Below are positions 7,177 to 16,550 of a DNA stretch of 64,000 bases, piece by piece. Within the stretch, counting starts at the first letter, position 1. Each line of letters starts with the position of its first letter. A model generated the notes under the pieces. It had not been told where the DNA came from. It saw only the letters and a list, made by a program, of their open reading frames with translations, and made no database searches. Position numbers and translations under genes: made by a program. This DNA comes from Coriobacteriaceae bacterium (GTDB taxonomy: Bacteria; Actinomycetota; Coriobacteriia; Coriobacteriales; Coriobacteriaceae), in NCBI GenBank assembly GCA_902399975.1, contig CABOHA010000001.1, positions 1,017,397 to 1,081,396 of the forward strand. The letters run 5' to 3'.

Positions 7177-8424
7177 CTACCGTTCGTTAATATAGGTACG
7201 ATGCGGAAACTCCAGACCAGGGAATAGCTTGCTCGTCAGCTCGCAGAAATAGCCGTCCGTCATGCTCGCGATGTAATCCACCACCGCTTGATCCTTGTCC
7301 TCCTGCCAGGCATACGTACGATCGTAGTAGGAAAGCTGCTGCTCGATGCGCGAAATATGATGCTTAAAGATGTACGAGGACTCGTCGCCTTTATCAAGAT
7401 CTTGCAGGCAGCGGTCGTAGAGCTTTTCGAATGCCTCGCGCAGCTCCGCCTCGGAATCGCCCTCGATACCGCCCTTGCTGTAGATCTTCTCGTAGTTCTC
7501 GCGCTTGGCTCGGCGGATCTCTTCAAACAAGTCCTCGCTCATCTCGATACGAGGCTTGCCGTAGCTATGCTCGACGATATCGATGGAAGCATGCGTGAGG
7601 ATCCAGCTGTTGTAGGCGCCGCCCCGACCATCGTCAAAAGCGTCGGGGTCGAGCAGGCCCGCCGCAATGGCGTCCTGACGATCGCGACCGACGTAGGCGA
7701 GGATATCCGAGATACGCACCACGCAGCCCTCAAGCGTCATGGGGCGCAGGTGCTCAACCGCACTATAGCCCGTGGCGATACAGTCCTCAACCGTCCGGTC
7801 GAACTGGCCAAAGGATACCATGTGTGACAGCTCAAACACGCGCTGCTCGTACTCGCCGTTATGGCACAACACGCCATCGAGCGTCTGGAGCGACACGTTG
7901 CGGCCATACAGCGCATCGAGCACGCGTACCGACTGCACGTTATGGAAAAAGAAGCGGCCGGTACGCTCGTGATAGATATCGTTGAGAAAGCGCTCACCGG
8001 CATGGCCGAAAGGCGTGTGTCCCAAGTCATGGCCCAGGCCAATCGCCTCGATCAGATCGCAGTTGAGACCTAGGGCGCGACCGATATCGCGAGCGATGCG
8101 CGAGACAAGCTGCACATGCAGACCGCGGCGCGACAGGTCATCGTTGCTGCGGAAGCTAAAGACCTGCGTTTTGCCTGCATAACGCGTGTACGCCGGAAGA
8201 TGAAGAATCTTTTCGGTATCGCGCATAAACGCCGGACGCATAAGCGTGCCTTTGTCGACAGCGCGATCAATACGACGAATGACCTGATCATCGTTGCAGC
8301 GATAGGGGTTGACATAGCCCGAAGCACGATCGGCAGAAATGCGCTCGACAAGTTCGGGCGACAACGCCGAGGGAATACGGTCCATGCGCGCCTTAATGAC
8401 GGCCGTTTCTTGATTAGTTGCCAT
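7177..8424 (-). CDS. dGTPase-like HD-domain nucleotide triphosphohydrolase
   Basis: Hydrolyses dNTPs to nucleosides plus triphosphate in known members. 415 aa when begun at ATG 8424 (MATNQETAVIKAR), which has AAGGAG six bases upstream. Metal-binding His/Asp residues are seen in RRGLHVQLVSRIARDIGRAL, in GLGHDLGHTPFGHAGER (the HD motif) and in a later Asp (VVRISDILAYVGRDR). The N-terminal part KTQVFSF precedes the first His as in the family. The C-terminal third is helical (EELRRAKRENYEKIY-type). It lies between rarA and a prepilin peptidase on the same strand, with no visible functional link. Confidence 0.85.
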   Translation of the reverse strand: MATNQETAVIKARMDRIPSALSPELVERISADRASGYVNPYRCNDDQVIRRIDRAVDKGTLMRPAFMRDTEKILHLPAYTRYAGKTQVFSFRSNDDLSRRGLHVQLVSRIARDIGRALGLNCDLIEAIGLGHDLGHTPFGHAGERFLNDIYHERTGRFFFHNVQSVRVLDALYGRNVSLQTLDGVLCHNGEYEQRVFELSHMVSFGQFDRTVEDCIATGYSAVEHLRPMTLEGCVVRISDILAYVGRDRQDAIAAGLLDPDAFDDGRGGAYNSWILTHASIDIVEHSYGKPRIEMSEDLFEEIRRAKRENYEKIYSKGGIEGDSEAELREAFEKLYDRCLQDLDKGDESSYIFKHHISRIEQQLSYYDRTYAWQEDKDQAVVDYIASMTDGYFCELTSKLFPGLEFPHRTYINER

Positions 8425-8455
8425 GGCATGCTCCTTAAGAAGGATGCGCAATCGG

Positions 8456-8878
8456 TTACAATGTGCAGCCCACGACCTCGATTATGGCAAAAATCGGCAC
8501 CAAAAACGGGAGCAATGGCAGGGAGCGCGATTTTGTGAAGAGGCAGGAGAGGGCAAGGACCAGGAGCGCGACGGCAAATGCCGCGATGCCGCCCATAGGG
8601 TTGAGCGTGCAAAGCGCGAAGAGCGCCTTGGCGTCCCCCATGCCGATACCTGGGGTGTGGCGAACACAACGCCAGAGTGACTCAGTAAGCACGAGGACAA
8701 GGTAGACAATAACCGCAAGACCGGCGTGGTCAAGCGCCGTGTTAACGCCCCTGTCGAGCCAAACGCCTGCAAACGCCGCCACCGCACACGCGGCCGCAAG
8801 CTCATTGGGAAACCGCCGCTCACGGAGATCAGTCACCGCACCGGCAAAGATGCATATCCAAAAAGGGATATAGACCAT
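8456..8878 (-). CDS. Small A24-type prepilin peptidase (catalytic domain only)
   Basis: 140 aa from ATG 8878, which follows GAGGAGG with ideal spacing; a longer upstream frame is rejected. The two catalytic Asp positions of aspartic prepilin peptidases are visible: one in AGAVTDLRERRFPN (about residues 13-26) and one in GIGMGDAKALFA (about 76-87). About five hydrophobic segments are present. The N-terminal methylase domain of PilD/ComC is missing, so it resembles CpaA/TadV-type enzymes that process pilins of Tad or competence systems. No pilin genes lie in this window, so the substrate is unknown. Confidence 0.85.
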   Translation of the reverse strand: MVYIPFWICIFAGAVTDLRERRFPNELAAACAVAAFAGVWLDRGVNTALDHAGLAVIVYLVLVLTESLWRCVRHTPGIGMGDAKALFALCTLNPMGGIAAFAVALLVLALSCLFTKSRSLPLLPFLVPIFAIIEVVGCTL

Positions 8879-8910
8879 CGAGTACCTCCTCGAGCTGCAT
8901 CGCAAAAGCA

Positions 8911-8951
8911 AAAACCACCACAAAGGTGCCTATCCCCTTTGTGGTGGTTTT
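8911..8951. terminator. Bidirectional terminator, copy 1 of a repeated hairpin
   Basis: Arms AAAACCACCACAAAGG and CCTTTGTGGTGGTTTT flank a 9-base loop. It follows the glycosyltransferase stop only on its upstream side, lying between that gene (ends 8960) and the prepilin peptidase. A near-identical hairpin in the opposite orientation lies at 16551-16592. Confidence 0.8.
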
Positions 8952-8959
8952 GGTGGTGA

Positions 8960-10255
8960 TTATTTGGCGCCTTGCATGACCTCGTCGAGGGTAACGTTGA
9001 CGGCGTGTTGCGTCGGGACCCAATCGACCTTGAGGAACAGTGCAGCCACCGTGATGGGGATATAGCTGAACATAAAGATCGGGAAGGTAAACAGGTTGGT
9101 CACCAGACGCCACTTTTGCGCGCAATGAATGTGCTTGTACTCGAAGACGGTCGTAAGGAGCGCCATGGTAAAGAACGTCTGATACATCATGGCAAAAGTC
9201 ATAATGAGCGAAGCGGCACACGCCTGCATCTCGACCTCGGTGGCCAAGAAGCCGTGCGAAAGACCACCTACAATGAGGAAGGTCGCATTGGCGAGCATCG
9301 AGATGAGCGATAGCAGCATACCCGGGGCGATCGTCATGAACATGTCGTAGGCGGCAAAACGATGATAGCGGAAAGTCGATTTGACCAGGTGCTTACCGTA
9401 GGTAAAGAACACCTGGTAGAAGCCCTTAGTCCAACGCATGCGCTGCTTCCAAGAAGCCTTGAACGTCACGGGCTGTTCGTCAAAAAACTCCGCCGGTGCA
9501 TAACCGATGCGAATACCGTGAATGGCGCAGAACGTGGTGAACTGAATGTCCTCAGTCAGCGTGTGGAACTGCCAGCCGTGCATACCCTCGATCACGCTGG
9601 CAGAAATGAGGTAGCCCGAACCCGAGACAGCGCAGGACGTCTTGCAAATATTACGCGCGTTGTTGAGGAAACGGGCCTCGCGCAGATACCACGTGGCGTT
9701 GGCCGAAGAGATCCACGAACTACCGAAGTTCTTAGAGTTGCGGTAGCTGGTGACCACATGAAAACCCTGGTCAAAAGCGTCGTTCATCTTGGAAACGTAA
9801 TCACGGGAAATGACGTTATCGGCATCGAAAATAAAATAGCCCTCAAAGGTGTCGGGATACTCGTTGAGAATGCGATCGAAGCCAAAGTCCATGACCCAGC
9901 TCTTGCCCTTACGAGCAAGGTCATTGCGCTCATAGACAATGGCGCCGGCCTCGCGCGCAAGCTCCGCCGTGTTGTCGGTGCAGGCATCGGCGACCACGAA
10001 GACCTCGATAAGCTCGGACGGATAATCCTGATCCTTGATGGAGCGCACGAGGTTGGCAATTACGGCCTCCTCGTTATGCGCCGCGATAAAGAAGGCGTAG
10101 CGGTGGCGTTTTTTGGCCTTGGGAGGCGCGACCTCGCCACGAAAGGCACCGATGATAAAGAAGACCACCTGGTACAAAAAGCAGACCGTGAACAGCGTAA
10201 AGACAATCTGGTTGAAGATCACGATGGGTGTGTTGATTTGTAAAAAGGCGAGCAT
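8960..10255 (-). CDS. Membrane-bound family 2 glycosyltransferase
   Basis: 431 aa. One transmembrane helix at about residues 12-36, then a GT-A catalytic domain: FFIAAHNEEAVIANLV (55-70), metal-binding DAD motif (FIFDADNVISRDYV, about 143-156), acceptor motif TEDIQFT (about 233) and QRMRW (about 271-275), then four C-terminal membrane helices. This is the architecture of processive or polysaccharide-synthase-like GT2 enzymes (cellulose/hyaluronan synthase type). Sugar and acceptor cannot be read. Ribosome-binding site GGGAG lies before the ATG. It stands alone, between a terminator and rluD. Confidence 0.85.
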   Translation of the reverse strand: MLAFLQINTPIVIFNQIVFTLFTVCFLYQVVFFIIGAFRGEVAPPKAKKRHRYAFFIAAHNEEAVIANLVRSIKDQDYPSELIEVFVVADACTDNTAELAREAGAIVYERNDLARKGKSWVMDFGFDRILNEYPDTFEGYFIFDADNVISRDYVSKMNDAFDQGFHVVTSYRNSKNFGSSWISSANATWYLREARFLNNARNICKTSCAVSGSGYLISASVIEGMHGWQFHTLTEDIQFTTFCAIHGIRIGYAPAEFFDEQPVTFKASWKQRMRWTKGFYQVFFTYGKHLVKSTFRYHRFAAYDMFMTIAPGMLLSLISMLANATFLIVGGLSHGFLATEVEMQACAASLIMTFAMMYQTFFTMALLTTVFEYKHIHCAQKWRLVTNLFTFPIFMFSYIPITVAALFLKVDWVPTQHAVNVTLDEVMQGAK

Positions 10256-10337
10256 GCAGGCTCCCGGGAACGCGTAACGTAGACAACCGTATATCTTACC
10301 GCAGGCTTACCGAGTTCAAGAAACAACCTAATACTGG

Positions 10338-11351
10338 CTAGGCTTCGAGCAGACCGAGCTGCGGGACGATTTCGGCGCCAGCGGCAGTGCGACCGAACGA
10401 ACGCGGGGCCAGATCATCCAAAACCGCCGCAAGATCCCACGGTAGCTCGTCACGGCACTCAATGCGTTCCCCCGTCACGGGATGATCGAACGCCACGCGC
10501 CATGAATGCAGGAACTGCCTGGTCAGACCCTGATCGGCACGTACATCGCACTTGCCGTAGAGCGGGTCGCCCACACAGGCGTGGTTGATATGGCGCATGT
10601 GTACGCGAATCTGATGCGTGCGGCCGGTAAACAGGTGACACTCGACGAGCGTATAGCCGTCGTCGAAACGCGTGGTATCAAAGCGCTCAAGGACCTTAAA
10701 GGTCGTGATGGCCTGGCGTGCAAAAGGATCATCGGAAACCGCCATCTTCACGCGGTCGCGCGTCGATCGGGCAATTCCAGTGTTGATGGTACCCTCGTCC
10801 ATGGCGATGTACCCGTGGACGAGGGTAATATAGCGACGGTCGAGCGTGCGCGTGCGTATAAGATTTTGAAGCGCTCGCTGGGTATCGTCGTCTTTTGCCG
10901 CGAGCATAAGGCCCGAGGTATCGCGATCCAAACGATGCACGATACCGGGGCGGTCCTCGCCCTGCACGGTACCAAGATGCTCGATGCCGCAGTGGTAGAC
11001 CAAGGCGTTCGCCAGGGTGCCGCTCTCGTGGCCATGGGCTGGATGGCACACCAGGCCGCGCTGCTTAGAGAGCACGATGAGATAGTCGTCCTCATAGCGA
11101 ATATCGAGAGGAATGGCCTCGGGAATCACATCGGCCGGGTCGTGCGGCTCGGGCAGGTCGACCGAGATGCGGTCGCCGGAGCGCACGGCATACTTTTTGG
11201 AAAGGCAGGTCTCGCCGTTGACGACGACGGCGCCGCCCTCAATCAGATGCGCGCAGGCAGAACGTGTGGGACAGCCGTCGTTGGCACCCAGATAGGCGTC
11301 GAGACGCTGACCGACAGCGTCGTCGGCAACAAGAATATGGATGTCGGCCAT
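10338..11351 (-). CDS. rluD: RluD-family 23S rRNA pseudouridine synthase
   Basis: Converts uridine to pseudouridine in rRNA; RluD acts on helix 69. 337 aa with an N-terminal S4 RNA-binding domain (RLDAYLGANDGCPTRSACAHLI...GAVVVNG, about residues 16-50) and a catalytic domain with the invariant Asp in HRLDRDTSGLMLAAK (about 140-154), followed by RYITLVHG and GRTHQIRVHMRHINH. Its ATG shares one base with the lspA stop (TAATG), so it is translationally coupled to lspA, an order common in Gram-positive bacteria. The exact target uridines are not certain. Confidence 0.9.
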   Translation of the reverse strand: MADIHILVADDAVGQRLDAYLGANDGCPTRSACAHLIEGGAVVVNGETCLSKKYAVRSGDRISVDLPEPHDPADVIPEAIPLDIRYEDDYLIVLSKQRGLVCHPAHGHESGTLANALVYHCGIEHLGTVQGEDRPGIVHRLDRDTSGLMLAAKDDDTQRALQNLIRTRTLDRRYITLVHGYIAMDEGTINTGIARSTRDRVKMAVSDDPFARQAITTFKVLERFDTTRFDDGYTLVECHLFTGRTHQIRVHMRHINHACVGDPLYGKCDVRADQGLTRQFLHSWRVAFDHPVTGERIECRDELPWDLAAVLDDLAPRSFGRTAAGAEIVPQLGLLEA

Positions 11352-11950
11352 TAGCGCTCATTCCTTTCGCGAATCTTGCGGGCACGCTCCCCACGCTGCT
11401 TGGCCTTACGTTTGGCCCGGGCCTCGTCACGGGCGTTGAGCTCGGCGGTCGCATCGACCTCACGAGCGGCAGGGCTCAAGAACATGTAGCCGATGAGCGC
11501 CAGCACGACACCGACCGTAATACCGATATCGGCAACGTTAAAGACAGGGAAATCAATGAAGGTGGTGGCAATAAAATCGGTCACGAACCCAAAGGCGAGA
11601 CGGTCGATTGCATTGCCGATAGCGCCGCCCGCAACCATAGCCATGCCAACAACTTCTAGGCGAGCGAGCTGAGGCGCACGAACCAGGTACACTGCGATAG
11701 CAATGATGACGACAAGTGCCAGCACAGCAAATGCTACGCCATGACCCTCGCCCATACTAAAGGCAGCTCCGATATTGCGGACAAACAGAAAGTCAATCAC
11801 ACCAGGAATAACGGTCATATGCAGAGCATCGCCCACGACACGAACCGCAAGCTTAGTCAGCTGGTCAACAAGCAGCACAACGAACGCCACCCCACCAGCA
11901 ACACCCAACCGCCAACGCAAAGGCGGCGTCATATCCGCACCACGACCCAA
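11351..11950 (-). CDS. lspA: Lipoprotein signal peptidase II
   Basis: Cleaves signal peptides from prolipoproteins after lipid attachment, in the membrane. 199 aa with four hydrophobic segments and the family motifs: NIGAAFSMG, GGAIGNAIDRL (first catalytic Asp) and FPVFNVADIGITVG (second catalytic Asp). The C-terminus has an extra basic tail (about residues 160-199, RAKRKAKQRGERARKIR), longer than usual. Start choice: a TTG at 11950 has AGGGG with good spacing, while the ATG at 11932 (MTPPLRWRLG) has only a weak site. Both fit the family. Confidence 0.93.
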   Translation of the reverse strand: MGRGADMTPPLRWRLGVAGGVAFVVLLVDQLTKLAVRVVGDALHMTVIPGVIDFLFVRNIGAAFSMGEGHGVAFAVLALVVIIAIAVYLVRAPQLARLEVVGMAMVAGGAIGNAIDRLAFGFVTDFIATTFIDFPVFNVADIGITVGVVLALIGYMFLSPAAREVDATAELNARDEARAKRKAKQRGERARKIRERNER

Positions 11951-12061
11951 AGAAATCCCCTACCCTCAAATAATCAAATTCCGTTTAACGCAAATTACCA
12001 TCTTATATTGCCACACGTTGAGCGCACGACACATTCGCTAACGTCAGAGAAATAACCAGCA

Positions 12062-12104
12062 TAAAAGAAAGCGGCATTCCGGATAACGGAATGTCGCTTT
12101 TCTT
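12062..12104. terminator. Terminator after ileS
   Basis: Stem of 14 bp with one mismatch (12068-12081 / 12087-12100) with T runs on both strands. It separates ileS from lspA. Confidence 0.8.
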
Positions 12105-12170
12105 CAGCGGAGCAAATGGGCCGAAGGCGCCTAAATTCTCCCTATAACTAAAATGCCGAGTTACCGTGCC

Positions 12171-14972
12171 TTAAAGGGCATTCGCGCAGCGCTTGCAAAT
12201 GTGAGCGTGACCGTTGTACTCACCGACGGTGGTGCGGTAGTTCCAGCAACGGTCGCAGCACTCACCCTCGGCGGCCTCGATGGCAACGGAGAGCTCCTCA
12301 CCCTGGGTCAGCTCAACATCGGAGACGATGTAGAACTCGGCCAGGTCGACCGCCTTGTCGCCGGTCAGCAGCGCGTACATCTCGGCGGGAACGACCGCTT
12401 TGACGCGGACCTGCTGGCTCTTAGTGAAGGTGCCGGCGGAGCGGGCATCCTCAAGGGCCTTGGTCACGGCGCTACGGAGCTCGAGTGATGCCTCGAGCAC
12501 GCCCTCGAACCCATTGGCCTCGTCGACCGTGATGGGCGACTTGTACCAATCGAGCAGCGCGGCGTACTTCTGGTGATCGACGCAGCCGGCAGGCGCATAG
12601 GCCATGGCCTCGTCGACCGTGTAGGACAGGATCGGCTGCAGGTCGCGCATGAGCATCGAGAAGAGCTCGGCGAGCACGGTTTGGGCGCTGCGGCGCTCGA
12701 GCGAGCCGGGCTTGTCGCAGTACAGACGGTCCTTCAGGGCGTCGAGGTACACGTTGGAGAGCTCGGTAACCACGAAGTCGTAGAGCGCACGGTAAGCGCG
12801 CGGGAACTCGTAGCTGGCGTAGGCGTCGTCAACCTCGGCCTGGACCTGGGTCAGGCGGGCAACCATGAGCTTGTCGAGCGGCAGCAGGTCGGCAAAGGCG
12901 ACGCCGTCGGTCTCGGGCTCAAACTGACCCTCGAGCTCGGAGAGCAGAAAACGCAGCGTGTTGCGGAAACGACGGTAGGCATCGGACGTACGAGCGAGAA
13001 TCTCGTGGTCAATGGAGACGTCGGAGCTGGTGTCGACGGAGGCAACCCACAGACGGATGATGTCGGCGCCCATCTCGTCGCAGACCTTGTTGGGGTCGAT
13101 GACGTTGCCGAGCGACTTGGACATCTTACGGCCCTGGCCGTCGAGGGTGAAGCCCTGCGAGACGACCGCCTTGTACGGAGCGTGGCCGTTGGCGCCCACC
13201 GAGGTGAGCAGCGAGCTCTGGAACCAACCGCGGTGCTGGTCGGAGCCCTCAAGGTACACATCCGCCGGATACTCCAGTTCGGGACGGTACTCGCAGACGG
13301 CCTTCCAGGAGACGCCGGAATCCCACCACACGTCGAGGATGTCCTTATCGGCCTTGAGGTGATGGCCGCCGCACTTGGGGCAGACGCAGGCCTCGCCCAG
13401 GTAGCTCTCGGGAGCATCGGTAAACCAGGCGTCGGAGCCCTTCTCGTGGAAGAGCTTGATGACGGCGTCGAGTGTGACGTCGTTCATGACCTTCTCGCCG
13501 CAGTCGGCGCAGGTGTAGCTGGGGATCGGCACACCCCAGTTACGCTGACGGCTGATGCACCAGTCGGGACGCTGCTCGACCATGGCGTCAATACGGTTGG
13601 CGGCATGGGCCGGATACCACGTGACGTTCTCGCGGACCTCCTTGCCAGCCTGCTCGCGCAGACCGGTCTTGTCCATCGAGACAAACCACTGGTCGGTAGC
13701 ACGGAAGAGCACCGGGTGCTTGCAGCGCCAGCAGTGCGGATAGCTGTGCGTGATCTTCTTCTCGAGGACCAGGGTGCCGTGCTCGCGCAGGAACTCGATG
13801 ATGTGCGGGTTGGCCTCATCGGTGTCCATACCGCTGAAGGGACCACCGGTGCCAAACTCCTCGCCGGTGTAGAACTTGCCGTCGTCATCGACCGGCATGC
13901 AGATGTCGGTGATGCCCTCCTTGAGGCAGGCGAAGTAGTCATCGACGCCGTGGCCGGGCGAGTTGTGGACGATACCGGTACCGTCATCGACACCGACGTA
14001 ATCGGCCAGCAGCGCCACGCCCTCGACACCATCAAAGATCGGCTGCTTGTAGTGGATGTGGTGGAAGGTCTCGGCGGGAACCACATAGGGCTTGCCGTCG
14101 ACCATCACCGGGGTGTACTCCCAGCCAAACTCCTCGCAGCACTTGGGAGCCAGGTCCTCGAGCATGACCTCGGCGCGGCCGTCGTGCTCAACGGCAACGT
14201 AGGCGGCGCCGGGCTTGAGGGAAACGGCCTGGTCGGAAGGGATGGTCCACGGGGTGGTCGTCCAGATGATGAAGTCGACCGGGCCGTCGAAGTCCTCGAG
14301 GCCGGCGGGCTTGGAGGTCATCTCAAAGCGCACGAAGATGGACGGGCTCGTCTCGTCGGAGTACTCGATCTCGGCCTCGGCCAGCGCGGTGTGGCAGTGC
14401 TTGCACCAGTGAACCGGCTTGTGGCCGCGATAGATCATGCCCTTATCGAACATGGCCTTAAAGACCTCGATATCAGCGGCGTCATGCTGGTGATAGAGCG
14501 TCAGATACGGGTTGTCCCAATCACCGAGCACGCCCAGGCGACGGAAACCGGCCTTCTGGAGCTCGATGTTCTCGACAGCGAACTTATTGCAAAGCTCGCG
14601 GATCTTGGCCGTGGAGGTCTGGTTGAACTTCTCGGTGCCGAGCTTCTCCTCGACCTTGTGCTCAATCGGCTGACCGTGGCAGTCCCAACCGGGGACAAAG
14701 GGGACCTCATAGCCCTGCATCATCCAGTAACGGTTGATCATGTCCTTGGAGATCTTATTCATGGCGTGGCCGATGTGGATCGGGCCGTTGGCGTACGGAG
14801 GGCCGTCGTGCAGCACGAACTTCTTGTGACCCTCGTTCTTCTTCAGAACCTGCTCGTAGACCTTGTTGTCCTGCCAGTCCTTGAGTCGCTTGGGCTCGGA
14901 CTTGGAAAGACCGGCACGCATGGGAAATCCGGTTTTAGGCAGATTCATCGTCTGCTTGTACTCGTTTGCCAC
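12171..14972 (-). CDS. ileS: Isoleucyl-tRNA synthetase
   Basis: Charges tRNA-Ile; class I enzyme. 933 aa, normal for a bacterial-type IleS. HIGH motif in PYANGPIHIGHAMNKI (about residues 58-73), an editing (CP1) domain, KMSKS in GRKMSKSLGNVIDP (about 615), anticodon-binding domain, and a C-terminal zinc finger CCDRCWNYRTTV...CKRCANAL. The gene is preceded on the same strand by a T-box leader with an ATC (Ile) specifier, so its expression responds to uncharged tRNA-Ile, and it is followed by its own terminator. Confidence 0.97.
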   Translation of the reverse strand: MANEYKQTMNLPKTGFPMRAGLSKSEPKRLKDWQDNKVYEQVLKKNEGHKKFVLHDGPPYANGPIHIGHAMNKISKDMINRYWMMQGYEVPFVPGWDCHGQPIEHKVEEKLGTEKFNQTSTAKIRELCNKFAVENIELQKAGFRRLGVLGDWDNPYLTLYHQHDAADIEVFKAMFDKGMIYRGHKPVHWCKHCHTALAEAEIEYSDETSPSIFVRFEMTSKPAGLEDFDGPVDFIIWTTTPWTIPSDQAVSLKPGAAYVAVEHDGRAEVMLEDLAPKCCEEFGWEYTPVMVDGKPYVVPAETFHHIHYKQPIFDGVEGVALLADYVGVDDGTGIVHNSPGHGVDDYFACLKEGITDICMPVDDDGKFYTGEEFGTGGPFSGMDTDEANPHIIEFLREHGTLVLEKKITHSYPHCWRCKHPVLFRATDQWFVSMDKTGLREQAGKEVRENVTWYPAHAANRIDAMVEQRPDWCISRQRNWGVPIPSYTCADCGEKVMNDVTLDAVIKLFHEKGSDAWFTDAPESYLGEACVCPKCGGHHLKADKDILDVWWDSGVSWKAVCEYRPELEYPADVYLEGSDQHRGWFQSSLLTSVGANGHAPYKAVVSQGFTLDGQGRKMSKSLGNVIDPNKVCDEMGADIIRLWVASVDTSSDVSIDHEILARTSDAYRRFRNTLRFLLSELEGQFEPETDGVAFADLLPLDKLMVARLTQVQAEVDDAYASYEFPRAYRALYDFVVTELSNVYLDALKDRLYCDKPGSLERRSAQTVLAELFSMLMRDLQPILSYTVDEAMAYAPAGCVDHQKYAALLDWYKSPITVDEANGFEGVLEASLELRSAVTKALEDARSAGTFTKSQQVRVKAVVPAEMYALLTGDKAVDLAEFYIVSDVELTQGEELSVAIEAAEGECCDRCWNYRTTVGEYNGHAHICKRCANAL

Positions 14973-15014
14973 GGTACCCCTTTCATGTCATGGGCGCGCA
15001 CGCCCTCTGGGCAC

Positions 15015-15312
15015 CAAAAAAGCGCCCGTCCCTACAAGCTGGGACGAAGCGCCACAAAACGGGCTGTGCGCCCGCAAAAGCTCTTCGCTTAACCACCCAG
15101 CTTAGATGCCCTCGCCCGCGTATTTGCGCGCTCGCATCCGTTACTCGGCTGGTCTGTATCGACGACCATCTCGGCGATGTCTACTAAGACGAACCTGCGC
15201 GGCACGTCCGTTGGGACCGCAGCTCCGGGGTGATTTTCATCGGTCGCATGCACGGGTTCTCAGCGCTCCCCGCTCTCTGTAGCATGCGGACGGCCGACTA
15301 CTCGTCCCCATC
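15015..15312 (-). promoter_or_regulatory. T-box leader of ileS (Ile specifier)
   Basis: The minus-strand leader shows stem I with GCTGAGAACCCG, a specifier region GAAAATCACC with the Ile codon ATC at about 15234-15232, the T-box sequence AGCTGGGTGGTTAAGCG (15102-15086) that pairs with the tRNA acceptor end, and a terminator GGCGCTTCGTCCC...GGGACGGGCGCTTTTTT (15053-15015). Uncharged tRNA-Ile would stabilise the antiterminator. The canonical T-box reads AGCTGGGTGGTACCGCG, so this one is slightly divergent after GGTGGT. Confidence 0.9.
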
Positions 15313-15315
15313 AAC

Positions 15316-15344
15316 GCTTATGCGCTGTATGGTAGCACGGTCAA
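15316..15344 (-). promoter_or_regulatory. Probable ileS promoter
   Basis: Minus-strand TTGACC (15344-15339) with an ATAAGC-like -10 about 17 bases downstream, just before the T-box leader begins. The -10 match is weak. Confidence 0.45.
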
Positions 15345-15458
15345 CGCCGGCGAAAAACCCTCAACATCGGTTTCATACTTTAGAAACTTCTCGCGGTCGC
15401 AAGCACTCACTTGGAGCAAAATACCTGAAAGCACTTTATCGAACGAAAGAAGGCCGCT

Positions 15459-16541
15459 ATGCGCACGCTTGGAATGAGCGACTACACCGTCGGCGAGGAC
15501 TGCTTTGACGAGCTGCCCGCCGCACTGGCAGAGTACGGAGCGACCAAGGTCGCCATCATTGGCGGCAAGCGAGCCCTGGCTGCGGCGCTGCCGGGTATCG
15601 CGGCGGCGCTGGCAGGCACCGATGTCGAGATTCTGGAGACGCGCGTCTACGGCACCAACAGTACGCGCACCAATATCGCCAAGGTCGTGAACTCCCCCGC
15701 CTGCCAAGAGGCCGACGTGCTCATCGCATGCGGTGGCGGCAAGGCGCTCGACACCGTCAAAACGGCGGCCATCGAGCTCAAGAAGATCGTCTTTACGGTA
15801 CCGACGATTTGCTCCAATTGCTCGGCCGCGACCGCCATTGCCGTTGTCTACAACGACGACGGCTCGCTCGAGGGCTATTCGTACCCCAACCGCCCCGCGC
15901 ACATTTTCATCAACCCCAAGATCATCGCCGAGGCACCGGCGGAATACTTCTGGGCCGGCGTGGGCGATGCCTTGTCCAAGCAGCCCGAGGTCGAGTACGC
16001 CACGAGCGCCGGTAACCTGGAGCACACCGCCGGGCTTGGCCTGGCGCTCGCACACACCTGCTCCGAGCCGCTGTTTACCTATGGCGTGCGGGGTCTTGAG
16101 GACGTCCGCCAGGACCTATCCTCCGAGGCCGTCAAGCAAATCGCGCTCGATATCGTGGTCAACACAGGCTATGTCTCCAACCTGACCAACCAAAACGATT
16201 ACTACTACAACTCGAGCGTGGCGCATGCGTTCTACAACGCCACGTGCAGCACTCCGCGCGAGGGCACCTACCTGCACGGCGAGGTCGTGAGCCTGGGTGT
16301 GCTCGTGCTTTTTGCCTACACGGGCGACACCGAGAACCTTGAGCGCTACGCCGCCTTTAACAAGCAGATGGGGCTGCCCGTAACGCTTGAGCAGGTCGGG
16401 CTTTCCGTGGCCGATATCCCCGCCCTGTGTGAATACGCGCACGCCACCAACGAATGGAAGCAGGGAAACCCCGAGCCCTTCACCGACGAAAAGTTCGCCG
16501 CCGCCATCAAGGCCGCCAACGCCTACGGCCACACGCTCTAG
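15459..16541 (+). CDS. Iron-containing alcohol dehydrogenase / glycerol dehydrogenase-like
   Basis: 360-aa NAD(P)-dependent oxidoreductase of the group III metal-dependent ADH family. The N-terminal nucleotide-binding half has KVAIIGGKRAL (about residues 29-39) and ACGGGKALDTVKTAA (about 89-103). The metal-binding half has AGVGDALSKQPEVEY (about 166-180), followed by His residues in SSVAHAFYNAT and EGTYLHGEVVSLG. The substrate is unknown; close relatives are annotated as glycerol dehydrogenase-like. Ribosome-binding site AAGAAGG. It diverges from ileS and ends at a terminator (16551-16592), so it is a single-gene unit. Confidence 0.85.
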   Translation: MRTLGMSDYTVGEDCFDELPAALAEYGATKVAIIGGKRALAAALPGIAAALAGTDVEILETRVYGTNSTRTNIAKVVNSPACQEADVLIACGGGKALDTVKTAAIELKKIVFTVPTICSNCSAATAIAVVYNDDGSLEGYSYPNRPAHIFINPKIIAEAPAEYFWAGVGDALSKQPEVEYATSAGNLEHTAGLGLALAHTCSEPLFTYGVRGLEDVRQDLSSEAVKQIALDIVVNTGYVSNLTNQNDYYYNSSVAHAFYNATCSTPREGTYLHGEVVSLGVLVLFAYTGDTENLERYAAFNKQMGLPVTLEQVGLSVADIPALCEYAHATNEWKQGNPEPFTDEKFAAAIKAANAYGHTL

Positions 16542-16550
16542 GCCCAGCCC

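Noticed and set aside
12573..15092. An 839-codon plus-strand open frame opposite ileS
   Set aside because: It is a shadow of high-GC coding sequence: low-complexity Val/Gly/Leu/Asp composition, no ribosome-binding site, no family. Similar long antisense frames opposite infB (49117-51366), leuS (53678-56083), ftsH and dnaG were rejected for the same reason.
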